Assembly (NCBI RefSeq): GCF_033110285.1
Contig: NZ_CP136995.1
Coordinates: 868,001-932,000, forward strand
From: Ottowia sp. SB7-C50
Lineage (GTDB): Bacteria > Pseudomonadota > Gammaproteobacteria > Burkholderiales > Burkholderiaceae_C
Direction: 5' to 3'
Length of the DNA: 64,000 nt
Shown here: in pieces, positions 50,958 through 59,824 of the stretch
How the letters are laid out: every line of letters begins with the position of its first letter
How positions within the stretch are numbered: position 1 is the stretch's first letter
Notes under the pieces: generated by a model
Database searches by the model: none
Told to the model about the DNA's origin: nothing
The model's input: only the letters and a program-made list of their open reading frames with translations
Position numbers and translations under genes: made by a program

Positions 50958-51905
50958 ATGAAAAAATCTCTGATCGCCCTGGCCGTGCTGGGTGCCTCGA
51001 GCTTCGCGATGGCCCAGTCTTCTGTGACCCTGTACGGCGTGGCTGACGCTGGTATCGGCAAGATCAAGACGGGCGCACCCGCTGGCAACGACGCCAGCAA
51101 CAGCACCCAATTCCTGAGCGGCAGCCTGATGAACAACGGCAACAGCCGTCTGGGCGTGCGTGGCGTGGAAGACCTGGGTGGCGGCCTGAAGGCTGGCTTC
51201 AACTTCGAAACCGGTCTGGATCTGGACCAGGGTGACGCGCTGGGTTCCGGCGGTGGTTTCTGGGGCCGTGCCGCCAACCTGTGGCTGGGTGGCAACTGGG
51301 GTACCTTCAAGATGGGCCGTAGCCTGAACCCGACGTTCTATGGCATCGCTGCTTGGGAACTGACCGGCGCCGCCAACTACTCCGTGGTCGGCAACACCTA
51401 CAACTTCGCTGGCGGCGGCCCGCGTAACAACAGCCAGTTCAGCTACAAGACCCCCGACATGGGCGGCCTGAGCGCTGAAGTGGGCTACGTCCTGAAGGCC
51501 GACAACGCTGGCCGCGCCAAGTGGGACCTGAACGTGCTGTACGCCAACGGCCCGATCGGCCTGGGCTTCGCTGCCAACAAGACCAAGGACATCAAGACCA
51601 ACTACGTGCTGGGTGGCAAGTACAACTTCAGCAACTTCGTGCTGGCTGCTTCCTACACCAACGCCTACAACGCCGCCAACGCTCAGCGTCGTGGCTTCAG
51701 CCTGGGTGGCACCGCCAACTTCGGCGCCATGGCCCTGACGCTGGACCTGACCCGCGACACCAAGAACGACTGGACCGGCAAGAAGTACACGAACGGCCTG
51801 GTGGAAGCCAAGTACGCTCTGTCGAAGCGCACGTTCGTCTACGGCGCCTACCTGCGCCTGGACGGCAACAACAACTACGGCATCGGTGTCCGTCACAACT
51901 TCTGA
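50958..51905 (+). CDS. Gram-negative trimeric porin (paralog 2, highly expressed type)
   Basis: A 315-residue porin similar to its neighbour along its whole length: MKKSLIALAVLGASSFAMAQ signal, SSVTLYGVADAGIGKIK, GVRGVEDLGGGLKAGFNFE, and the final YGIGVRHNF. Unlike paralog 1 it uses many GCT, GGT and CGT codons, a bias typical of very highly expressed genes, so this is probably the major outer-membrane porin. AACCTTGGAGAACTTGCA precedes the ATG, the same ribosome-site context as paralog 1, consistent with tandem duplication. A strong terminator follows. Confidence 0.93.
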   Translation: MKKSLIALAVLGASSFAMAQSSVTLYGVADAGIGKIKTGAPAGNDASNSTQFLSGSLMNNGNSRLGVRGVEDLGGGLKAGFNFETGLDLDQGDALGSGGGFWGRAANLWLGGNWGTFKMGRSLNPTFYGIAAWELTGAANYSVVGNTYNFAGGGPRNNSQFSYKTPDMGGLSAEVGYVLKADNAGRAKWDLNVLYANGPIGLGFAANKTKDIKTNYVLGGKYNFSNFVLAASYTNAYNAANAQRRGFSLGGTANFGAMALTLDLTRDTKNDWTGKKYTNGLVEAKYALSKRTFVYGAYLRLDGNNNYGIGVRHNF

Positions 51906-51943
51906 TCGTGACGTTGCCTGAACGGCAACCAGCGATTCAGCTT

Positions 51944-51970
51944 AAAAAGCCGCCTTCGGGCGGCTTTTTT
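51944..51970 (+). terminator. Rho-independent terminator after porin 2
   Basis: AAAAAGCCGCC-ttcg-GGCGGCTTTTTT, a UUCG-loop hairpin with A and T tracts; it could work in both directions. Confidence 0.9.
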
Positions 51971-52041
51971 CATTTCCTGGCCATTAACTGGCAAGGCGGG
52001 GACTCCGCGTAACACCTATGTTCCTGCCCCTATCCCTCTGC

Positions 52042-52047
52042 TAGCAT
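52042..52047 (+). promoter_or_regulatory. Candidate extended -10 for the peptide transporter operon
   Basis: TAGCAT preceded by TGC (TGCTAGCAT), 27 bases before the first permease gene. No clear -35. Confidence 0.4.
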
Positions 52048-52073
52048 CGCGCCTTCGCTACATTTTTTGACGC

Positions 52074-53054
52074 ATGGGTGCCTTCATTCTTCGCCGGTTG
52101 ATCCAGGCCATCATCGTGATGGTGTCGGTCGCCTTCATCGCCTTCCTGCTGTTCCAGTACGTGGGTGATCCGGTGGTGTTCCTGCTGGGGCAGGACGCGA
52201 CGCCCGAGCAGATTCGCCAGTTGCGGTCCGACCTGGGACTTGACCAACCCTTCTTCGTGCAGTTCTGGCACTTCCTGGTCAACGCCGCGCAAGGCGAGTT
52301 TGGCCTGAGCCTGCGGCAGGGCGCCAAGGTGTCGCGCCTGCTGGGCGAGCGCTTTCCGGCCACGTTTGAGCTGGCCATGGTCGCCGCGCTGCTGGCGCTG
52401 TTGATCGGCGTGCCCATGGGCGTGTACGCGGCGCTCAAGCGCGGCACCTTCATGAGCCAGCTGTTCATGACCGTGTCGCTGCTGGGTGTGTCGCTGCCCA
52501 CCTTCCTGATCGGCATTCTGCTGATCCTGGTGTTTTCGGTCTGGCTGGGCTGGCTGCCCAGCTTCGGGCGCGGCGAGACGGTGCAGTTCGGCTGGTGGAG
52601 TTCGGGCCTGTTCACGCTGGACGGCTGGCTGCACATCATCCTGCCGGCCATCACGCTGGCGATCTTCCAGCTGACGCTCATCATGCGGCTGGTGCGCGCC
52701 GAAATGCTTGAAGTGCTGCGCACCGACTACATCAAGTTCGCCCGCGCCCGTGGCCTCACCGACCGCGCGATCCACTTTGGCCACGCGCTCAAGAACACGC
52801 TGGTGCCGGTGATGACGATCACCGGCTTGCAATTGGGCGGCCTGATCGCCTTCGCCATCATCACCGAGACGGTGTTCCAGTGGCCCGGCATGGGCCTGCT
52901 GTTCATCCAGGCCGTGACCTTTGCCGACGTGCCGGTGATGGCGGCCTACCTGTGCCTGATTGCGCTGATCTTTGTTGCCATCAACCTGATCGTCGACATG
53001 CTGTATGTCGTCGTGGATCCGCGCCTGCGCGTGGCCAAGGCCGGCGGCCACTGA
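52074..53054 (+). CDS. dppB: Dipeptide/oligopeptide ABC transporter permease (DppB type)
   Basis: A 326-residue inner-membrane permease with about six helices. The opening AFILRRLIQAIIVMVSVAFI, the typical DLGLDQPFFVQFWHFLVNAA segment, and the EAA loop with FARARGLTDRAIHFGHALKN identify the DppB/OppB family; SLPTFLIGILLIL and FQWPGMGLLFIQAV are further marks. It heads an operon with the binding protein, a second permease and two ATPases. Substrate class is short peptides or related nickel- or glutathione-type cargo; sequence alone does not decide. Confidence 0.9.
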   Translation: MGAFILRRLIQAIIVMVSVAFIAFLLFQYVGDPVVFLLGQDATPEQIRQLRSDLGLDQPFFVQFWHFLVNAAQGEFGLSLRQGAKVSRLLGERFPATFELAMVAALLALLIGVPMGVYAALKRGTFMSQLFMTVSLLGVSLPTFLIGILLILVFSVWLGWLPSFGRGETVQFGWWSSGLFTLDGWLHIILPAITLAIFQLTLIMRLVRAEMLEVLRTDYIKFARARGLTDRAIHFGHALKNTLVPVMTITGLQLGGLIAFAIITETVFQWPGMGLLFIQAVTFADVPVMAAYLCLIALIFVAINLIVDMLYVVVDPRLRVAKAGGH

Positions 53055-53094
53055 ACCGCAGCGTCAAACCCGAGCTTTTTTGAGGAGATAACCG

Positions 53095-54684
53095 ATGTCC
53101 ATTCCATCCCAAGCGATCCGCGTTGCCGTATTGACCTCGCTGTTCGCGCTGAGTGCTGCGGCGTCGGCCCAGACCCTGCGCGTGGCCAACCAGGGCGACG
53201 CACTGTCGCTCGATCCGCATTCGCTGAACGAATCGCTGCAGCTCAGCGTCGACAGCAACGCCTACGAGGCGCTGGTCGGCTGGAACAAGAAGCTCGAAAT
53301 GGTGCCCATGCTGGCCACCGGCTGGAAGCAGATGTCGCCCACCGTGTGGCGCTTTGACCTGCGCAAGGGCGTCACCTTCTACGACGGCACGCCCTTTACC
53401 GCCGACGACGTGGTGTTCACCATGGGCCGCATCGCGGGCGAAGGCTCCGACATGAAGAGCTACAGCAACGATGTGAAGGAAACGCGCAAGGTCGACAGCC
53501 ACACGGTCGAGATCGAAACCAAGACGCCGCTGCCGATCCTGCCGCAGATCCTGTCGCAGGTGTACATCATGAGCAAGAAATGGTGCGAGGACAACAACGC
53601 CACGCGCCCGGTTGACCGCCGCAAGGGCATCGAGAACACCGCCTCGTTCAAAACCAACGGCACCGGCCCGTACCACGTGCGCGAGCGCCAGCCCAACGTG
53701 CGCACCGTGTTCGTGCGCAACCCGCGCTACTGGGGCAAGGTCGAAGGCAACGTGCAGGAAGTCATCTTCACGCCCATCGCCAACCCGGCTACGCGCGTGG
53801 CGGCGCTGCTGTCGGGCGAAATCGACGTGATGGAGCCGGTGCCGGTGCAGGACATTGCCCGCATCAACGCCAACGCCAGCACGCAGGTGGTGGCCGGGCC
53901 TGAGCTGCGCACCATCTTCCTGGGCATGGACCAGAAGCGCGACGAGCTGCTGTTCTCCAGCGTCAAGGGCAAGAACCCCTTCAAGGACAAACGGGTGCGC
54001 CAGGCGTTCTATCAGGCGATTGACATTGCGGGCATCCAGAAGACGGTGATGCGCGGCGCTTCGCGGCCCACGGCGCTGATGATCGGCCCCGGCAACAACG
54101 GCTGGACCGAAGCGCAGGATAAGCGCCTGCCCTACGACCCGGAAGCCGCCAAGAAGCTGATGGCCGAAGCCGGCTACCCCAACGGCTTCGAAGTCACCAT
54201 GAACTGCCCGAACGACCGCTATGTGAACGACGCGCAGATCTGCCAGGCCGTGGCCGCCAACCTGGCGCGCATCGGTGTCAAGATCAACCTGCAGGCCGAG
54301 ACCAAGGGCACCTATTTCCCCAAGATCCTGCGCCGCGACACCAGCTTCTACATGCTAGGCTGGACGCCGTCCACCTACGACGCGCACAACGCGCTGAACG
54401 CACTGATGCGCTGCCCCAACGACAAGACCGGCGATGGCCAGTTCAACCTGGGCAGCTACTGCAACCCCAAGCTGGACGAGCTGACCGTGAAGCTGGGCGC
54501 CGAAACCGACAAGGCCAAGCGCGACGCCATGATCAAGGAAGCCTTTGCGCTGCACACCGAGGACATCGGCCACCTGCCGCTGCACCAGCAGACGCTGGCC
54601 TGGGGCGTCAACAAGAAGGTGAGCCTGGTGCAACTGGCCGACAACTTCATGCCGTTCAAGTGGATTTCGGTGAAGACAAAATAA
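53095..54684 (+). CDS. Peptide ABC transporter substrate-binding protein (family 5)
   Basis: A 529-residue periplasmic binding protein. A signal peptide ends near ASAQ; the mature protein opens TLRVANQGDALSLDPHS, the family 5 pattern, followed by GVTFYDGTPFTADDVVFTM, which is diagnostic. The later SFYMLGWTPSTYDAHNAL and the cysteine pair MRCPNDKTG/SYCNPKLDEL are common in Comamonadaceae members. TGAGGAGATAACC precedes the ATG. Lying between the two permease genes, it delivers cargo to them. Confidence 0.9.
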   Translation: MSIPSQAIRVAVLTSLFALSAAASAQTLRVANQGDALSLDPHSLNESLQLSVDSNAYEALVGWNKKLEMVPMLATGWKQMSPTVWRFDLRKGVTFYDGTPFTADDVVFTMGRIAGEGSDMKSYSNDVKETRKVDSHTVEIETKTPLPILPQILSQVYIMSKKWCEDNNATRPVDRRKGIENTASFKTNGTGPYHVRERQPNVRTVFVRNPRYWGKVEGNVQEVIFTPIANPATRVAALLSGEIDVMEPVPVQDIARINANASTQVVAGPELRTIFLGMDQKRDELLFSSVKGKNPFKDKRVRQAFYQAIDIAGIQKTVMRGASRPTALMIGPGNNGWTEAQDKRLPYDPEAAKKLMAEAGYPNGFEVTMNCPNDRYVNDAQICQAVAANLARIGVKINLQAETKGTYFPKILRRDTSFYMLGWTPSTYDAHNALNALMRCPNDKTGDGQFNLGSYCNPKLDELTVKLGAETDKAKRDAMIKEAFALHTEDIGHLPLHQQTLAWGVNKKVSLVQLADNFMPFKWISVKTK

Positions 54685-54784
54685 CCCCCCTGAGCCGCCT
54701 TCGGCGCCATCGCCCAGGGGGCAACGCCAGTGGCCGGGCCAAGCCCGCTCCACGGCGTTCCCGCATGGCCTGCCCCGCGGCCGT
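54685..54784 (+). repeat. Family B element after the binding-protein gene
   Basis: CCCCCCTGAGCCGCCTTCGG, CCCAGGGGGCAACGCCAGTG, GGCCGGGCCAAGCCCGCTCC and the end GCCTGCCCCGCGGCC. One of the best plus-strand copies; a family A copy follows. Confidence 0.78.
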
Positions 54785-54803
54785 TAGATAGTAAAAGGTG
54801 GCT

Positions 54804-54845
54804 GCAGCGCTTGTCCATCCTGCGCAGAAAGCTATCAATTTATGA
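54804..54845 (+). repeat. Family A element upstream of dppC
   Basis: GCAGCGCTTGTCCATCCTGC, GCAGAAAGCTATCAATTTAT, ending ten bases before the dppC start. Confidence 0.7.
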
Positions 54846-54855
54846 GCATTGACGC

Positions 54856-55767
54856 ATGAGCAGTCTGGTTTCCCGCTGGTGGGACAGTGACGTCGGCTAC
54901 AGCTTTCGCAGTTCGCCGACGGCCATCGTCGCTGCCGCCATCGCCTTCATCTGCATCTTTTGCGCGGTGTTTGCCAACTGGGTGGCGCCGCACAACCCGC
55001 TGGATCTGACCACGCTGGAGCTGAGTGACGCGCGGCTGCCGCCTGCCTGGTCCGAGCACGGCAGCCGCAAGTACCTGCTGGGCACCGACGACCAGGGCCG
55101 CGACATCCTGTCGGCGCTGATGTACGGCGCGCGCATCTCGCTGGTGGTGGGCCTGGTGTCGGTGCTGATCTCGGTCGTGGTGGGCGTGCTGCTGGGTCTG
55201 GTGGCGGGCTTCAAGGGTGGCTGGGTCGACGCGTTTTTGATGCGCCTGTGCGACGTCATGCTGTCCTTTCCCGCCATCCTGGTGGCGCTGCTGATTGCCG
55301 GGGTCGGGCGCGCGCTGTTTCCCAATGCCGACGAATCGCTGGCCTTCGGCGTGCTGATCGTCGCCATTTCGCTCACCGGCTGGGTGCAGTACGCGCGCAC
55401 GGTGCGCGGCAGCACCATGGTCGAGCGCGGCAAGGAATACGTGCAGGCCGCCCGTGTGACGGGCGTGCCGCCCTGGCGCATCATGCTCAAGCACGTGCTG
55501 CCCAACGTCATGGGGCCGGTGCTGGTGCTGGCCACCATCCACGTGGCCACCGCCATCATCACCGAGGCCACGCTGTCCTTCCTGGGCGTGGGCGTGCCGC
55601 CCACGTCGCCCTCGCTCGGCACGTTGATTCGCGTCGGCAACGACTACCTGTTCTCGGGCGAGTGGTGGATCACCATCTTCCCCGGCGTGATGCTGGTGCT
55701 GATTGCGCTGAGCGTGAACCTGCTGGGCGACTGGCTGCGCGATGCACTGAATCCGAGGTTGAGGTGA
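54856..55767 (+). CDS. dppC: Dipeptide/oligopeptide ABC transporter permease (DppC type)
   Basis: A 303-residue permease, partner of the DppB-type protein. Marks are the N-terminal helix (AIVAAAIAFICIFCAVFAN), the LLGTDDQGRDILSALMYGAR motif found in nearly all DppC/OppC proteins, and the EAA loop VQAARVTGVPPWRIMLKHVL. The C-terminal half contains ITEATLSFLGVGVPPTSPSL. It follows the binding-protein gene after a repeat-filled gap and precedes dppD across another. Confidence 0.92.
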   Translation: MSSLVSRWWDSDVGYSFRSSPTAIVAAAIAFICIFCAVFANWVAPHNPLDLTTLELSDARLPPAWSEHGSRKYLLGTDDQGRDILSALMYGARISLVVGLVSVLISVVVGVLLGLVAGFKGGWVDAFLMRLCDVMLSFPAILVALLIAGVGRALFPNADESLAFGVLIVAISLTGWVQYARTVRGSTMVERGKEYVQAARVTGVPPWRIMLKHVLPNVMGPVLVLATIHVATAIITEATLSFLGVGVPPTSPSLGTLIRVGNDYLFSGEWWITIFPGVMLVLIALSVNLLGDWLRDALNPRLR

Positions 55768-55779
55768 AGCCGTCGATTG

Positions 55780-55878
55780 AACAGCCGGACGCGAAGGACG
55801 CGAAGCTTGCGCGAAGAACGCGAAAAAAATCCGTTTGATTCTTTTGCGCCTTTCGCGAAGTCTTCGCGTCCTTCGCGT
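55780..55878 (+). repeat. Family D element with a perfect 17-base inverted repeat
   Basis: ACGCGAAGGACGCGAAG (55789-55805) and its exact reverse complement (55862-55878) enclose about 56 bases. The left arm begins AACAGCCGG like the other family D copies, but only this copy keeps the right arm intact. Confidence 0.65.
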
Positions 55879-55896
55879 ATGTTTTTAGATGTTCTA

Positions 55897-55946
55897 GGCC
55901 TCCAGCGCTTGTCTACAAAGCGCAAGCAGCTATTAAATTTATAGTA
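55897..55946 (+). repeat. Family A element upstream of dppD (near-consensus copy)
   Basis: AGGCCTCCAGCGCTTGTCTA, CAAAGCGCAAGCAGCTATTA, AATTTATAGT. It forms two hairpins: AGCGCTT/AAGCGC(A) and CTAT(T)AAATTTATAG. Confidence 0.8.
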
Positions 55947-55957
55947 ACCGTCAAGTC

Positions 55958-56938
<981 letters not shown>

Positions 56939-56989
56939 CGGTGCGCACGAACGGTTTTCGCCCCTTCCCCCTCTGGGGTAAAGGGGGGG

Positions 56990-58060
56990 ATGGGGGCCGC
57001 ATTGATCGAAAGTGGCGCCGCCGGCCCCCACCCCAGCCCTCCCCCAGCGGAGGTGGGGGCGAGTCAGCCCCTTGTTCGCGCCGAAGGTCTGGCCAAGACC
57101 TTCGACGTTTCGCCACCCTTGCTCAACCGCGTGCTTGAAGGCAAGTCGCGCCAGCTGCTGCACGCGGTGGACGACGCCACCTTCACCATCGCCAAGGGCG
57201 AGACGCTGGCGCTGGTGGGCGAATCGGGCTGCGGCAAGAGCACCGCGGCGCGGCTGCTGGTGGGCCTGTACGAGCCGACGCGCGGCAGCTTCTTCTTCGA
57301 CGGGCAGGACGCGCACGCCGCCTTCAAGGCCGGCGGCGCGGGTGCGCGCAAGCTGCGCGAGCGCATCCAGATGATCTTTCAGGACCCGTACGCCAGCCTC
57401 AACCCGCGCTGGAAGGTGGGCGACATCATTGCCGAGCCGATGCGCGAGCACGGCACGGTGCAGGGCAAGCCCGCGCAGGAGCAGCGCGTGGGCGAGCTGC
57501 TGCAGTCGGTCGGCCTGTCGCCCGCCGACATGGTGAAGTATCCGCACCAGTTCTCGGGCGGGCAGCGCCAGCGCATCTCCATCGCGCGCGCGCTGGCCAC
57601 GCAGCCTGAGTTTCTGGTGTGCGACGAGCCCACCAGCGCGCTCGACGTGTCGGTGCAGGCGCAGGTGCTCAACATCATGAAGAACCTGCAGCGCGAGCGC
57701 GGGCTCACCTACCTGTTCATCAGCCACAACCTGGCCGTGGTGCGCCACGTCAGCGACCAGGTGGGCGTGATGTACCTGGGCCGCATCGTCGAGCTGGCGC
57801 CCAAGCAGATGCTGTTCAGCGCGCCGCGCCATCCGTACACGCGCATGCTGCTGGACGCGATCCCGAAGATGCACGACACCGGCCGTGCGCGCACGCCCGT
57901 GCAGGGCGAAGTGCCCAACCCGCTCAACCCGCCGCCTGGCTGCACCTTTCATCCGCGCTGCCCGCACGCCAACGAGCGCTGCCGCACCGAACGGCCGGCC
58001 ATGCTGGGCGTGCAGGGCATCCAGGTGGCGTGCCATGCGGTGGAAGAAGGGCGCATCTGA
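56990..58060 (+). CDS. dppF: Dipeptide/oligopeptide ABC transporter ATP-binding protein (DppF type), start uncertain
   Basis: The second ATPase of the importer, 356 residues as drawn. Walker A GESGCGKSTAARLL, Q-loop FQDPYASLNPRW, signature FSGGQRQRISIARAL, Walker B FLVCDEPTSALD and the C-terminal PPGCTFHPRCPHANERC are intact. The first 27 residues (GAALIESGAAGPHPSPPPAE and on) are not family-like and come from a G/C-rich repeat-like stretch. ATG 56935, overlapping the dppD stop, would read into this frame if the run of seven G (56983-56989) had six, so the true start may be there, or at an internal codon near QPLVRAEGLAKTF. Confidence 0.85.
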   Translation: MGAALIESGAAGPHPSPPPAEVGASQPLVRAEGLAKTFDVSPPLLNRVLEGKSRQLLHAVDDATFTIAKGETLALVGESGCGKSTAARLLVGLYEPTRGSFFFDGQDAHAAFKAGGAGARKLRERIQMIFQDPYASLNPRWKVGDIIAEPMREHGTVQGKPAQEQRVGELLQSVGLSPADMVKYPHQFSGGQRQRISIARALATQPEFLVCDEPTSALDVSVQAQVLNIMKNLQRERGLTYLFISHNLAVVRHVSDQVGVMYLGRIVELAPKQMLFSAPRHPYTRMLLDAIPKMHDTGRARTPVQGEVPNPLNPPPGCTFHPRCPHANERCRTERPAMLGVQGIQVACHAVEEGRI

Positions 58061-58079
58061 GCCGGCTGGCGGTCAGAAT

Positions 58080-58124
58080 GCTATTGTTTATATAGCTGCA
58101 TGCGCACACGGGGCCAGCGCAGCC
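58080..58124 (-). repeat. Family A element after dppF
   Basis: GCTATTGTTTATATAGCTG, CATGCGCACACGGGG, CCAGCGCAGCC; minus-strand orientation. Confidence 0.65.
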
Positions 58125-58137
58125 GACCTGTTTCATC

Positions 58138-58710
58138 ATGAGTGATCGACATTTCCTGTTCCTGGTCGCCTCGGTGCGCGAGCCCGGCCACGTCGGCAAC
58201 ACCGAATGGCTGGCGCGCCAGGCCGCTGCCGCCTTGCCCGCGGGCGCCACGCAGCGGTGGCTGCATCTGGCACCCATGACGCTGCCGCCCTTCGTTGACC
58301 GGCGCCACACCACCGGCACCTACGCGCCGCCCGAGGGCGACCTGAAAACCCTGCTCGACGCCACGCTGGCCTGTACCGACCTGGTGCTGGTTTCGCCGGT
58401 GTACTGGTACAGCATTCCGTCGGGGCTGAAGACCTACCTCGACCACTGGAGCGGCTGGATGCGCACGCCCGGCGTGCCCTTCAAGGACAGCATGGCGCAA
58501 AAGCGCCTGCACCTCATCACCACCAGCGGCGACCGCGCCAAGGCGCAGCCGATGATCGATTCGGTGCGCCTGTGCGCCGAGTTCCTGTCGATGCCCTGGG
58601 CCGGCGCGCTGTGGGGCAAGGGCGGCCCGCCCCATGCCGTGCAGGCCGACGCCGAGGCCGTGGCGGCGGCGCAGGGATTTTTTGCGCGCCCGATAGCGGC
58701 CGCGAAGTAG
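58138..58710 (+). CDS. Flavodoxin-fold NAD(P)H-dependent reductase
   Basis: A 190-residue flavodoxin-like protein of the NADPH-dependent FMN reductase/quinone reductase superfamily. The FMN-phosphate loop is LVASVREPGHVGNTEWLAR, and the flavin-binding loop is VLVSPVYWYSIPSGLKTYLD, both usual for the family. ITTSGDRAKAQPM follows. Substrate cannot be told; members reduce quinones, FMN, chromate or azo dyes. It stands between two importer operons. Next to a ferric-type transporter a role as ferric or flavin reductase is possible, but that is a guess. Confidence 0.8.
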   Translation: MSDRHFLFLVASVREPGHVGNTEWLARQAAAALPAGATQRWLHLAPMTLPPFVDRRHTTGTYAPPEGDLKTLLDATLACTDLVLVSPVYWYSIPSGLKTYLDHWSGWMRTPGVPFKDSMAQKRLHLITTSGDRAKAQPMIDSVRLCAEFLSMPWAGALWGKGGPPHAVQADAEAVAAAQGFFARPIAAAK

Positions 58711-58763
58711 CCGTTTTTTTGGCGATACTGTCCGCCCTGTCACACATCAGAAACGCCCCGTTC

Positions 58764-59777
58764 ATGAAACGCTTCGCCGCCCTCTCGATCCTGTGCGCGC
58801 TTCCGCTGGCCGCCGCCGCGCAGGGGCAGGTCAACATCATCTGCTCGGTGCAGGCCGAGTGGTGCAACATGATGTCCACCGTCTACACCAAGACCACCGG
58901 CACCAAGGTCAACATGGTGGCCAAGGGCTCGGGCGAGGCGCTGGCGCAACTCAATGCCGAGCGCGCCAACCCCAAGACCGACATCTGGTTCGGCGGCACG
59001 GGTGACCCGCACCTGCAGGCGGCTGAGCAAGGCCTGACGCTGGAATACAAGTCGACGCAACTCGCACAGCTGCACCCCTGGGCGCAGAAGCAGGCGGCCG
59101 ATTCCAAGTACCGCACCGTGGGCGTGTACCTGGGCCCGCTGGGTTTCGGCTTCAACACCGAACTGCTGGCCAAGAAAAAGGTGGCGGCGCCCAAGTCGTG
59201 GGCCGACCTGCTCAAACCTGAATACAAGGGCGAGATCCAGATGGCCAACCCGGCCTCCAGCGGCACGGCGTACACCGTGATCGCCACGCTGGTGCAGATG
59301 ATGGGTGAGGACAAGGCGTTCGACTACCTCAAGGCGTTGCACAAGAACGTGAGCACCTACACGCGATCCGGCACCGCGCCCATCAAGGCGGCGGCGCGTG
59401 GCGAGACCATGGTGTCGATCAGCTTCGTGCACGATGTGACCACCGAGGCCATCAACGGTTTTCCGGTCGGCCAGGCCACGCCCAGCGAAGGCACGGGGGC
59501 GGAAATCGGCTCCATGAGCATCGTCAAGAGCGGCCCCAACACCGACAACGCCAGGAAGTTCTACGAATGGGCCCTGACCCCCGGAGGCCAGCAGTTCGGC
59601 ATTGCGGCCAAGCAGTTCCAGCTGCCCAGCAACACCAAGGTGCCGAAGGATCCGCGCATGAGCGACCCGGCCAAGATCAAGCTCATCGACTACGACTACG
59701 CCAAGTATGGCGCCAGCGCCGAACGCCGGCGCCTGATCGCCAAGTGGGAAAAAGAAGTCCAGGGTCAGGGCAAGTAA
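58764..59777 (+). CDS. afuA: Ferric iron/AfuA-type ABC transporter substrate-binding protein
   Basis: A 337-residue periplasmic binding protein of the FbpA/AfuA (family 1) type. The signal peptide ends near AAAQ; the mature protein begins GQVNIICSVQAEWCNMM. The body shows FVHDVTTEAINGF and WFGGTGDPHLQAAEQG, patterns of AfuA-like proteins. FbpA members bind ferric iron with two tyrosines near the C-terminal third; here the IDYDYAKYG cluster is close to the end, so iron cannot be assumed, and AfuA of Actinobacillus binds sugar phosphates. The permease and ATPase follow. Confidence 0.82.
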   Translation: MKRFAALSILCALPLAAAAQGQVNIICSVQAEWCNMMSTVYTKTTGTKVNMVAKGSGEALAQLNAERANPKTDIWFGGTGDPHLQAAEQGLTLEYKSTQLAQLHPWAQKQAADSKYRTVGVYLGPLGFGFNTELLAKKKVAAPKSWADLLKPEYKGEIQMANPASSGTAYTVIATLVQMMGEDKAFDYLKALHKNVSTYTRSGTAPIKAAARGETMVSISFVHDVTTEAINGFPVGQATPSEGTGAEIGSMSIVKSGPNTDNARKFYEWALTPGGQQFGIAAKQFQLPSNTKVPKDPRMSDPAKIKLIDYDYAKYGASAERRRLIAKWEKEVQGQGK

Positions 59778-59786
59778 ACGCCTGAA

Positions 59787-59824
59787 TACTCTTCTTTTGA
59801 TAGCTGTATGCTCACACCTGGCGC
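59787..59824 (-). repeat. Family A-like element over the afuB start
   Basis: ACTCTTCTTTTGATAGCTG, TATGCTCACACCTGGCGCC. The afuB ATG lies within it. Confidence 0.5.

Noticed and set aside
58690..58719. A possible terminator after the flavodoxin-fold gene (GGCCGC...GCCG then seven T)
   Set aside because: The stem is only about four base pairs with a large loop, too weak to call.
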